From the NCBI GenBank assembly GCA_963680875.1, contig OY804578.1:5270001-5334000 (forward strand): 64,000 nucleotides of DNA, written 5' to 3'. The notes under the pieces were generated by a model, which did no database searches, had not been told where the DNA came from, and saw only the letters and a program-made list of their open reading frames with translations. The position numbers and the translations under genes are program-made. This stretch comes from Bathymodiolus brooksi (taxonomy: Eukaryota; Mollusca; Bivalvia; Mytilida; Modiolidae). Of the stretch, positions 12,079 to 22,190 are shown one piece after another (position 1 is the first letter of the stretch; each line of letters starts with the position of its first letter).

Positions 12079-12294
12079 CAGGGCCTTCAAGAGAAATTTT
12101 GCAAGGTGGAACAATACTGCTTTGGGGCCCGAGGACACACTGAAACTTCTCTCAAAATTGTGGATTTGAGTTGAAAATACAAAAATAATAATAATGAAAA
12201 AATAAAAATAAAATGTCAGAGATTCATGTGGCCTTTCTTGGCTCTCCGGGTTCCGTACCGATGTACCGGCTGAACCCTCCTCTCATAGGCCCTG
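12079..12294 (+). repeat. Left MITE copy of the composite element
   Basis: Begins CAGGGCCTTCAAGAGAAAT and ends CTCATAGGCCCTG. Shares ACTGCTTTGGGGCC, TTCTTGGCTCTCCG and GATGTACCGG with the copy at 13314-13529. Confidence 0.8.
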
Positions 12295-13313
12295 TGTACC
12301 GCTTACCTCTCCAGCAGATGAGCTAAAATTGCAATCACTCAAAATAGATGGTTGCGGTCCGTCTTCCGTAATTAAAATCGTTAAAATGAAATACAACCGA
12401 ATTGATATCAAAATGTGACTTGTTTCGACCTCATTTAAAATAAACATTGAAATTCTTTCCAACTTATACATCACGTACATGATTTTTAATTACAACACTA
12501 TTTCACGCAGGTGTTCATTTTTTCCTGTTCCAGTTAAAGGTCTTTATCAAACAGCATCATACAGTTTACATGTAATGCAGTTAGTACGTATTTAAATCAC
12601 ATAAAGATATTTCTGTTTTTCACACGTTGGGGAGAGGGGGGAGGGAATGATTTATCAAGTACATCAATCTATCATGTGTTCATGTTGGGCGGAAGTCGTT
12701 ATTGTACATTCGAAATATTAATTGCGAACCCCATTGACGGGCGGCCGGAATCTAATTATTTTGCTGTTAATTAAAATAATATGCAATAAGGGTAATAACA
12801 AAATTACCGAACTCCGAACAATCTAACAAAGGGAAAGTCAAAACTCATAAGTATATAAACAGACAAAATCAGTCAACAACCGGAAAACTGTGAAAACCGT
12901 AATGACCCTGACTTGGTACAGGCATTTCTAAAGAAATGGTGGGTTGAATCAGATTTTAAAGCGCCAACTGACAACAATCAAATATAGGATATATCAAGTA
13001 CGATGTACATGCTACCTGTCTAGTATATTATCTTTTTTTTCCTCGATCGACAGTTCAGAGGAGATGTGGCTATATTGGTATTTCTTAAGACAATAGCAAG
13101 TTATAATCCAACTAGATTAACCCCGTCACTTTTTACTGAAATACATGTACTAAGTCAGGAAAGTGAGCGGTCATGTATATGTTTCTTAGGGATATATAAT
13201 TTACCTATTTCTACGATTTTTTTATTGAATTTTTGGAACTTTTCCGACAGTGTGATATTTTTTTCCATTTTATTACAGGTTGTGAAAAAATAATTATGAT
13301 GATGTACCGGCAA

Positions 13314-13529
13314 CAGGGCCTCCAAAAGAAATATTGCAAGGCGGAACAAGACTGCTTTGGGGCCTGAGGACAGGCTGAAACTTCTCTTAAAATTGTGGAT
13401 TTTAGTTGAAAAAACAAAATAAGACGTCAATGGCTAAGTCCATGGGGCACTTCAGAGATTCACGGGCCCTTTCTTGGCTCTCCGAGCCCCGTCCCGATGT
13501 ACCGGATGAACTCCCTCTCATAGGCCCTA
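13314..13529 (+). repeat. Right MITE copy of the composite element
   Basis: Begins CAGGGCCTCCAAAAGAAAT and ends CTCATAGGCCCTA. It is in direct orientation with the left copy. The altered final base (A for G) may have come with the outer target duplication. Confidence 0.8.
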
Positions 13530-13809
13530 CTTTGTACCAAACTAGATTCTGTAAATCTAGTTATGTATCCTTCTATAAATACAATATTATGTGTTTTGTT
13601 AAACATGCCAGTATAGGCCAGTAGCAAGCGCTACTGCTGAAATGTCATTTAGTGTATTGAAAACTTGTGTTAGTTCGACTATGAAGAATAACAGGCTATC
13701 TTCTCTGGGATTGATGCATTTTCACCCAGATTTTGAAGTGGATTTGTACAAAGCAATGGAGGTGTTCGTATCTGCTAAGTCACGAAGGGCAGATTTTGAA
13801 CAATTTTAA

Positions 13810-14263
13810 TATATCAAAAGATATCAAAGTCATTAAAATGGTGCTTGATTCTATGTTATATAAAACCCTGAAATGGCCCCAGACTAAATCCGGCACCATT
13901 TTGCATCTCGCCAAAAATAATTATGGCGTGCATACTATTAAGCCTCAGCTAAGCTATGCCCCTGTCTCACATTAATTTATTGAACAACAAACAAAAGACC
14001 ACGACATGTGACGTTGAAAATTCAGTCTTACACAAAAATATGGCGGGGCTTAACCGGTTAATGGGATCCCGAACCCTGCCCTCATGGTAATTGGATACCA
14101 ATCGACTATAATACATTTATAAAAACAAACAAGCAAAAACTGCACATATTCGCGTCCAATAACAAATTCCACATATCATCACAAAAATAAATGACAACAC
14201 ACTCATCTACAGTACAGTAGTTTACTGACAATACTGTCTATTTCTGGGAGGGGCATTCCTTTC
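13810..14263. other. Spacer, nothing recognised
   Basis: No repeat family or coding frame recognised, and no partner for the possible hAT end at 11594. Confidence 0.45.
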
Positions 14264-15180
14264 AATCCGCACAGTGCCGGATTTACCATTGTACTTAGGT
14301 GTGCTTAAGCACAAGGCCTTGTTGGCCATGGGCGCCTCGTCTTCCTGCCAAAATGTTTTTACGATTTACGATAGATGTTTGCTTATGTGGTGCAATTTTA
14401 AATTTGAAGGCGTTCTGCTTCGGAGCGATTCCAGACATAATGACAGCGTTGATAATCTATTGGAGTGTGCCACAAAGCAGGCAGTCATGACAGTGGCTCA
14501 GTCGCATAGAAACCAAATTATTAGGGGCCTCTGGTTATTGGCAAAAAAAAATGGTTGCTTACGTGGTGGAATTTTAATTTTGACGTCATTCTGTTCAATT
14601 TGGACAAGAATGTAGTAGCATGAAATAGCTATTGATAGAAATTTACTAGAACTTCAAGTCCTTGCATATGTAGAGAATCTAATGAGAAAAAAACTGACTT
14701 TACTTTTGCAGCAAATCCCGAAATTTATTATCAAGATTGTTTTCCAACTTGAAACAAAATAACAGAAAAGTTTTTCCTTTTTTAATACAAATGTGAAACC
14801 TAAATAAGTAATTTGGTCGTTATTTGACCTTTGAAAGTATAAAAGTAAAAATGGCGATGATAATAATAATAAAATAGAGTGTAAATAAGAATAATGAATG
14901 AGGAAATATTTGGTGAGTGGTAGAAACACCTATCCAAAGGCAAGATATTGTCCAAACGGAAGACAACATACAGACATTAGGATGAGTTGTCTGTGGTCTG
15001 TGTGCTCACTCGTACATCGATCAAGATGAAGTGGCCTGAGCTTTTGACACTCGTGTGAACCGGCCTTTAAGATACTGTTACATCTTGGCACCTGAATCTA
15101 TGTTTCATATATACCTGTTGATTATTATCTATCTGTGCACAACTTTGGTAAAATATATTTGCAACACCACCACTGATATT

Positions 15181-15289
15181 ATATACATACATACATGCAT
15201 ACATGCATGCATGCATGCACGCATGCACGCACGCACGCACACACATACATACATACATACATACATACATACATACATACATACATACA

Positions 15290-15323
<34 letters not shown>

Positions 15324-15460
15324 CATAACCCCACCCATCCATCCATCCATCCATCCATCCGTCCGTTCGTCCATCCATTCATCCATCCATCCATCCATCC
15401 ATACATACACAGACACATACACACATACATACATGCATACATACATACATACATACATAC
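15181..15460 (+). repeat. ATAC/ATCC microsatellite 5' of the LINE tail
   Basis: Runs of ATACATAC, with ATGC, ACGC, ATCC and GTCC variants. Being a 4-bp repeat, it opens frames on both strands (Tyr-Ile-His-Thr and Met-Tyr-Val-Cys runs). These are not genes. Confidence 0.97.
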
Positions 15461-16018
15461 ACAGCACTCTTACCGAACATAGACTTATACGTCTAACACT
15501 TGTATACCCAAATATCAAACGTGAACTACTCGTGTTGGTCAAACTGGGCTCTATGGCTATAAAGAAGGCAACCTGTCCATTCTGTTGCGTCAATTCGATC
15601 GATATTTTATTGCACTTAATTATGTCATGTCATGCGTTACTGACAGAAAGAAACAAACTACACTCCACAATTGTTGATGTACTTCCAGTTCAAACATCAG
15701 TTGACATTTTCAACCTTGAAGAGAGTGACATTCTTCTAGTAATGCTTGGCTCCGTCGATCAAGATATCATACAAGAACTTTCGCCAGATTTATGGTCGAT
15801 TATGATGTTTTACATAGCAAAATTTATGTATCCGTTGTATAAAAAAATCCAGCCAGTCTTGATTGAAAACAAATTTAACTTTGACTATTAGCCATAAACC
15901 TGCTGATCTCGTTCATGTACAACTTCATGTATGTTATATGTAAATATGTTGCTTTGTTTTGATATTTGATTTTGCTTTGTAAATCTTCATACCTATGGAG
16001 GAAATAAAGAGTCATTCA
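15461..16018 (+). pseudogene. LINE 3' fragment (C-terminal CCHC of ORF2 plus 3' UTR)
   Basis: An open frame from about 15461 to TAG at 15889-15891 encodes [17 protein letters not shown], then [19 protein letters not shown], a C-x2-C-x9-H-x4-C knuckle like that after the reverse transcriptase in several LINE clades. A short 3' UTR follows with AATAAA at 16003-16008 and a CATT/CATA tail. The element is 5'-truncated, so the reverse transcriptase core is absent. Both edges meet ATAC-type microsatellite, consistent with LINE insertion into, or tail expansion as, the microsatellite. The clade cannot be assigned. Confidence 0.72.
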
Positions 16019-16147
16019 TTCATTCATTCATACATACATACATACATACATACATACATACAACATACATACATACATACATACATACATACATACATAC
16101 ATACATACATACATACATACATACATGCATACATACATACATACACA
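16011..16147 (+). repeat. CATT then ATAC microsatellite at the LINE 3' tail
   Basis: CATT repeats directly after the LINE poly(A) signal pass into about 30 ATAC units with one CAAC and one ATGC interruption. Confidence 0.95.
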
Positions 16148-17033
16148 CGATATATCTTTTTTCTGAGTAGGAGTTTATTTATGATGATGTTATCTTAAGT
16201 TTTTGTTATCCATATTAAAGCTATTCGTCCTTGCTGATATTAAGGGTTAACAGTCTACTTTCAGATTTAATTGACACTGACATAACAAACTGTCATATTG
16301 TTAGTAACGCCTACTGGGGCCACCACGACTCTCTCCCTCCTGCGAGCAGCACACACCACTGTCCTTGCAAACAAGCCCTCGCTCGCGCTCAAGGTTACAT
16401 GCAAGGTTACTCATAGAGATACTGTCTTGGTATTTTGTTTGATGTATTCTCAGTCTCAATGCTAGTCATTATGTTTCCAGCAATATGGCGTATGGTTAAT
16501 TTTTTTTTAAACTCGTGTTATTTTTTACTGTATGTTAAAATGGTTTATTATGAGTTATTTTTCTAGTGTACATGATCCATAGAATCTAATTACTAAATAC
16601 AGGTTTATTTTCATTACATTATTTAAAAATACTCCAAATAAAGCATATACATTGACTATTTCTATAATACAATTCCTAAAATTATATATTAAGTAAACAA
16701 TAAAATAAGCTTTTTCATCAAATGGTTATGGCGGTCCACCAAAACAATTAAGAGTAAAAGAGGTTCATGGGGAAAAAAGGTTGAGAGCCACTGCGTTAAA
16801 TGATGTTTAGATTTAATTACATGATGTTGACTGTAATGACTGCCCTGCCTGTTCTCTTTTTATCAAGTTTGACTGTTTCACTATGTGACCTGTGTAAGAC
16901 AGTGTTGAGCGGGTTGTCCAGAGCATGTATGCCTGACTGCCTGTGTAGGCCTACCGGGTCTACCTCCTTCAGGGGCCTCATAACTTAAATAGCACAGGGC
17001 CTCATATGTCCTAAATCCGGCACTGAATCCGCA

Positions 17034-17704
17034 CCTATATATAGCTACTCCATTGCTACAGAACAGTATTAAATTGTTCTCCATCCTACCCTGTGACAAT
17101 ACAATACTCTCCATTATATTGTTACATAAAGGCTCAGCTGGCTAGGGCAAATCTCATGTAAATTTATAGCTGTTTTTATCCTTTTAACCTGCACTGTACA
17201 TATAGACGTCACCCCCGCGCAAAAGTGCGAGAATACTTTATTGGTTTTGCACTACACCCGGAAGAAGAAGAAAATTGTATGGTGTTCTTCAGCCTGCCGT
17301 ACCAGGAAATAGTTTCCAACATTAATAGACTGTCAGGGTCGTAGCTACCGTAAGGCACTTTAGGCACGTGCCTACACATAATGTGTTCCCCAAAATGTTG
17401 TTATTGATGAAAAATGACAAACAACGCATTACATATGTTAATTATGTCTGATTTATGTTTATTGTACTGATGACAAGCTTCCACAAGTTGAAAGATAAAC
17501 ATTTGCAATGAGTACTGTGACCTTAACTAACTCTTTGAAATTGACAGTTCATTTTATCTTCAAAGGCTTTGTCTTGACATAAAATAAAACACAATTTGTT
17601 TTTCACACACGTTTTAACATCTGAATCTAGAAATGAAGTGATACATTTACTAGTTTGTCATTGACCGTCAAAAGAACTGTTGTCGGGTTATTGGCTTGCA
17701 GTGT
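17034..17704. other. Spacer with a possible hAT terminus at about 17333
   Basis: CAGGGTCGTAGCTACCG followed by GGCACTTTAGGCACGTGCCTA resembles a hAT end. No partner end was found in the window. GGCACGTGCC is a local palindrome. Confidence 0.4.
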
Positions 17705-17893
17705 AAAAATGTATGTGTGGTTCCGGTTACCCTACCTACCCTAATTTTTAGTCCCTACCCTAAAGATTTGTTTGCCATTTAGCGATAAGCACCATTAAAG
17801 TCACAATGTATCTCCCATAGAATCAATTAAAAAAATATATAAAATCCCTACCTACCTACCCTGTTTTTTTTATTTTAATGTAACCGGTGTCGT
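17705..17893. mobile_element. MITE-like sequence related to the element at 30724-31074
   Basis: CGGTTACCCTACCTACCCTA, then ATTTTTAG, matches the reverse complement of the right end of the 30724-31074 element (ACCTACCCTAATTTTT). CCCTACCTACCTACCCTG with TAACCGG lies at the other end. Boundaries are approximate. Confidence 0.45.
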
Positions 17894-17894
17894 A

Positions 17895-17936
17895 AAATTA
17901 TTAGCTACCCCATGAAAATTAGCTACTTGTAGCATA
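17895..17936 (+). repeat. Left arm of a far-spaced inverted repeat
   Basis: ATTATTAGCTACCCCATGAA then AATTAGCTACTTGTAG is the reverse complement, with few differences, of 29060-29098. The pair is 11.2 kb apart and brackets the nested elements, so it may mark the ends of one old element. Confidence 0.5.
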
Positions 17937-18239
17937 AACTTATAGGATTTATCTCCCTTATAATTATCATGTTTACCAAAATACATATTGTGTGTTTCCA
18001 ATGGAGGGACAAAATGAAAAACTGCATGTACATAAACAGGAAAAGAGTTACTGATTGACAAAGAGAGACATATAGATCTACACAATATAAAATAAAATAA
18101 ACAATAGATATTAGTGGTGTTCATAGCTGAAAAACGATGCTACCTGTATGGCTCACAGGGGCTCGCAGTTATATTTTCACATCACCCGGTATCACTGTCG
18201 TCAAAGAGCTCCGGTCGGAATTGATCTGTCATCTTCCGG

Positions 18240-19191
18240 TACAAGTTAATTAGGCATGTTTGACATACAGGCGACGACAAAATGTAAGTATTATGATCAT
18301 ATAGTATTGTTATATCTTGAATCCAGAAGATGTCGTTATCGGTCGATTATTTTTGCTTGTTTTTACCTGTATATTACTGTAGTTATCTTCATCGATTACT
18401 CAGATATAGATAAAATGATGGACATAAACAATGAAAAATGCTAACCATGAGATTGAAATCATCAAATAAAGCTATAAAAAGTAGTTTATATGTGTAATTA
18501 AAGTACACAAACCCTTTGTAATGCTTATATACATGATAGTTTGCACTGGCGTGCCACCATGAATAGCTTTAGACTTACTACAGTAAAAAACACATTGCTT
18601 ATTTACGTACATTCGTTCCGGCTCTGTCAGCCACTACTTTCCGGTTGGGTCGCACACATTGTGTTTTAGTAGAACCGGTTGAAAGAATAGCGAAAACAGC
18701 TCAATATCACAATTATGTTTCCTTTCTGTAATTTATGTAAGGTTCATTATAACACCTGTCAAGGGTATGTTCGACTTGCAAATTGATAAAAAGAAAGAAA
18801 AACAAAAAAATGTCTTCAATGAATAAAAGTTGTGAAAAAAAACAACAACAGCACATAATCAAAATATTTTACATGTGGATGTTTTGTATAACATTAAAAG
18901 GAAGAAATACAAAACGGTTTGTGCAGAATTGGCATTCACCAAGTCACCTTCGACAGAATGGTCATGATTTTGTATAGAACTTATAATTCTTTTTCTTTAT
19001 TTGCTATGCAGTTGAATTATTACAATATTCAAAGAGTGTTTGATCAAAAGTAGGAACTCTCACTGTTTATATAGATATCAAGTAACTCTTATTGTTTTGG
19101 ATTAATTTTTGTTTTCAAATAATATATTGAAGGACAATAAGAAATTTTGATTAAAAAAATTAATAAAAATTAAATAAAAATAGGGAACCGC
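18240..19191. other. Interior sequence of the old inverted-repeat element, nothing recognised
   Basis: AT-rich, with no conserved coding words. GGTTCCGG-like motifs near 18610-18680 only. Confidence 0.45.
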
Positions 19192-19400
19192 ATCGGTAGC
19201 GTAATGGTTAGCGTGCTCGCCTCGAGTGCGATAGATTGTGGGTACGAGCCGCGGTCTTGTCAAACAAAAGAATATAAAATTGGTATTTGTTGCTTCTCCG
19301 CTAAGAACGCAGCATTAAGGAGAAAGAGCAAAGACTGGTTGGCTCGGAATCAGAATAATGTGTCTGAGTGGAGCGACATATCTACCCAATGACTGTTGTT
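19192..19400 (+). mobile_element. tRNA-derived SINE, family 2
   Basis: The tRNA-like head has an A box TAGCGTAATGG (fits TRGYNNARNNG) and a B box GGGTACGAGCC. The body follows: GTTGCTTCTCCGCTAAGAAC, then AGAGCAAAGACTGGTTGGCT, then CAGAATAATGTGTCTGAGTG. It ends at about TCTACCCAATGACTG. A family of this form is common in mollusc genomes; no family name is asserted. Confidence 0.85.
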
Positions 19401-19557
19401 AGCTCACCTAGAAACAGTAACAGGATTTATGCTTATAAGCTAATAAACTTATAAGCGCGGACTTCACAGAGGACACAATCAAAAATTATATGAACAAGGC
19501 TTGTTTCTGCTCTTTTTAGACAATTTGACAGTTTCTTTGGGGCGATAGATACGATAT

Positions 19558-19665
19558 ACGTACATTGTCGGAAAATATATAATTCATTTCCACTCGCTGC
19601 GAAACAGGTAAGAAAAACTCGTCAAAACTCATATATATGAATTTTATATTTTCGACAATGTATAT
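19558..19665. repeat. Imperfect hairpin (about 30-bp arms)
   Basis: TACATTGTCGGAAAATATAT and its near complement in ATATTTTCGACAATGTATAT. AATTCAT/ATGAATT closes the inner part. Confidence 0.7.
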
Positions 19666-20940
19666 ATATTGTCTATTTTTTTTCTCCCTCGTTTCACTCC
19701 TCAGAAAATATTTTTTTATTAACTAAAATAATGTAATATAAATAAGACTCGACACAGTGTAGGGTTGTGCGTTCGTTACAAGATCGCATAACATTTATTA
19801 TAAATATATATCAACATAACAAATTCATTCAGTCTGTCATTTCTGTTCCCCCCCAAAAAAATGCAAAATATATACCAGTGATTGAAATTCTTTTTGCATT
19901 AATATTGGTGGATGGGCGGGGACTTTAACATCCAAAGAACGAACTTTTGTCGTATTACAACTTGTAACGAACGTTGCATTAATCGAGTACACCTAACATT
20001 TTCTTTGTATACAAACTGCCAAAATCGTCCGTGCGGAAAGGAATTCAATACTACAGCCTTTGTTAATTTGCTTATCTGTAATGTTAATGTAAACATTATA
20101 CTGTGAAGAAACTTAAATATCGTATCCATGAAGTTATTTCCACATAGTGACTTACTTCGTTATCAAGGAGTATAAAATTAAAATATTGCGGTTATAAAAA
20201 GAATCTCACACTACTCAATTGATGCGCCTGGACAGCTACCTAAAAAGAGTGTAGCATATTGAGCACCAACCGTGATGTCAGTGCCACAAAAAGCATTAAA
20301 AAAAATCAAGTGTTCGCGACAGTAGCAATTTAACATAGAAACAACGATTTTTTTATTGTACAAAGTAACTGAAATTAGCAGCCATGGCGAATATTCATAC
20401 TATGGATCAGTATTTATCGCCTTTGAGATATTTCCTAATCATAACTATTGTTAAATTGCAATATAATGCTCAATAACAATAAGATCAGTGGTATTTACAT
20501 ACTGACAAACCCGGTTATTTATAAATGACCCAACCGGTTTGTATACATGTTTACATTTTGACCAAACCGGATTTCAAAAACATCTGTTGACATCATGTGT
20601 TATGGTATAACTAGTTACTAATTGACTTTTCATCAACAAAATAGTATTTATAAGTAAAATCAATCATTCATCAATATTTTTTTCTTTTTGGACATTTAAT
20701 TCATTCGTAATTGCAAGATATAGCGATATTTCAGTTGATTGTAATGATTTTGAAGCCGGATTCCTTATAACTTATAGAAAAATCTAATTTTACACTGCAA
20801 AAATAAATGATATTTGGACAAAAAATGAAATTAATAATAATAACAATCATAAAGCATCATAATTCAAAACATTATATACACAGTATATTTATAAATACTT
20901 ACGATAATTATCCGTGTCTGCTTTAAAATATCCCGGATGT
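19666..20940. other. Interior sequence, nothing recognised
   Basis: Several copies of the short word AACCGG(T/A)TT near 20510-20575 suggest degenerate short repeats. No gene seen. Confidence 0.4.
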
Positions 20941-21489
20941 TGACCAATCATTTTCGATCGGAGCTCTTTGACGACAGTGGGTATATTAGTCCGAGATTCC
21001 TGTCGTCTAACGGCGTATATGGATTTGCTGTAGCCGTTGGACGTCAGAGCGCAATACATACGGAAAACAGCGGATTTGCTTCTCCAACTCTGTGTCAGCA
21101 CATTTCCACGTTTCGTGGCTATCGGATTTTATTTTCTATCATAAACCCTTATATAAATCGCTTCACCAATCATTTTTCTATTCATTCATAAACATCTTAT
21201 CCTCAGAAAGTGGTGTTACACTCCATTACAGCACGATTTTGCCTTTGATCCTATTATTCCGCTATTTGACTTCCATTTTTCAAACATTTGTCACGTGACT
21301 ACGATTACCGCAATGTATCATGGGAGATGATTTGTATATAAACAAACAAATATTTTTATTGCCAATCATAGGCAGAACAATTAACATAAGATTTAAAACA
21401 GTTGATTATATTGATTGGTAATGATTTTAACAGCAAATTTAGTGAATTACAGATAACCATAAGAAAAAAAAAAATGTTGTACCCAGCAA

Positions 21490-21850
21490 ACAAAGTAACG
21501 TTTATATAACGTTGGAGTAACTTTAACTTTATGTTGTACTTACGTTAATAACGTTGTGTTGACGTCATTTGTGGACTCCGATCAATGTTGTTATAATGTT
21601 TAAAATAACGTTATTTAGTAACCTAAAATTAACGTTACAGTAACGTTTTCAATTTTACGTTACTTAGTAACGTAAAATTAACGTTACAGTAACGTTTTCA
21701 ATTTTACGTTACTTAGTAACATAAGATGTACTTTTTTCAATGTAAACCAGTAACATTGCAGTAACATTATTGACTTAATGTTACTTAATAACGTATGAGT
21801 AACATTTGAATGTTGCCTAGTAAAGTTACTCAAAAATTATTTTAATGATG
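21490..21850. repeat. Left AACGTTA-rich subterminal cluster
   Basis: Roughly two dozen ACGTT-type words. A local 56-57-bp tandem duplication around 21640-21720 contains CGTTACTTAGTAACGTAAAA. Confidence 0.8.
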
Positions 21851-21950
21851 TTTATTTTAACCTTAGTCTGAGAGGTTACTTGAATACTTAAATAAACGAT
21901 GCATGCAAAAGTTCACAAAATTCCAACAGATCCCCCATTTATGGACACAG

Positions 21951-22190
21951 GGGCCCAGGTGGCTCAATGAGTTAGGTCGTTGGATCTAACAACTCATACA
22001 AGCCTATCACCAATACGGCGTGGGTTCGCACCCGGCTTTGTAAATTATAAAAAAGGGTGCACTCGACTCACAGCCGCAAGTGATAAAGTTTACCAGTTGC
22101 TTACCCATGGTCGGTGGTTCTTTCCGGCTTCCTCCACCACTAAAACTGGTCGCCATGATATAGCTGAAATATTGTTGAAAATGACATCAA
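21951..22190 (+). mobile_element. tRNA-derived SINE, family 1, 3'-truncated
   Basis: The head is AGGTGGCTCAATGAGTTAGG and the B box GTGGGTTCGCACCCGGC. The linker is TTTGTAAATTATAAAAAAGG. The body words are GGTCGGTGGTTCTTTCCGGC and CTCCACCACTAAAACTGGTC. It stops soon after GCTGAAATATTG, without the GTGGCG end. Confidence 0.88.

Larger units (their letters stand above)
12079..13529. mobile_element. Composite hAT-type element: two direct MITEs around a 1-kb core, 8-bp target duplication
   Basis: CTTTGTAC occurs at 12071-12078 and 13530-13537, immediately outside CAGGGCCT at the left and AGGCCCTA at the right. This 8-bp duplication and CAGGGCC-type end fit hAT. The first 216 bp (12079-12294) and the last 216 bp (13314-13529) are direct copies of one another at roughly 80% identity. 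Each has both a CAGGGCCT start and a CTCTCATAGGCCCT end, so each is itself a MITE. Neither inner junction shows its own 8-bp duplication. The core 12295-13313 has no recognised gene. The simplest reading is that two MITEs and the segment between them moved as one unit into the transposase pseudogene. Confidence 0.75.
11690..13809 (+). pseudogene. hAT transposase pseudogene, interrupted by a 1.45-kb element
   Basis: Two separated pieces resemble the hAT transposase of the zinc-finger/52-kDa-repressor type. Piece one (11701-12053) reads VWDELYQSTLTLANS, a frameshift, then WRISFYFPLLDHLITELESR, and, after an in-frame TGA at 12010, EVAKWRTSWA. Piece two (13618-13809) holds the C-terminal dimerisation region: PVASATAEMSFSVLK, then NNRLSSLGLMHFHPDF, ending at TAA 13807-13809. 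This C-terminal block (SATAE.SFS.L, then RL..L.L.H.H.D) is the family hallmark. Between them lies the insertion at 12079-13529. The catalytic N-terminal part is missing, and frameshifts and stops make it inactive. The motif match is from memory of the family, not from a search. Confidence 0.75.
14272..17025. mobile_element. 2754-bp nonautonomous hAT element with 8-bp target duplication
   Basis: The left end is CAGTGCCGGATTTA and the right end is TAAATCCGGCACTG, a perfect 14-bp inverted repeat. The flanks carry an exact 8-bp duplication, AATCCGCA, at 14264-14271 and 17026-17033. CAGTG ends with 8-bp duplications are diagnostic of hAT. No transposase is recognisable inside. The cargo includes ATAC microsatellites and a LINE tail (15461-16018), which presumably inserted later. 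Confidence 0.9.

Noticed and set aside
14274..14615. 113-codon forward frame
   Set aside because: Begins inside the hAT terminal repeat, with no similarity to transposases or host proteins that I can see.
15067..15593. Long frames on both strands rich in Tyr-Ile-His-Thr or Met-Tyr-Val-Cys
   Set aside because: Translation of ATAC/ATCC microsatellite. Only the part after 15461 has LINE-type protein content.
19192..19255. tRNA gene
   Set aside because: A and B boxes are present but no cloverleaf, and the sequence continues into a SINE body shared with 9771-9990.
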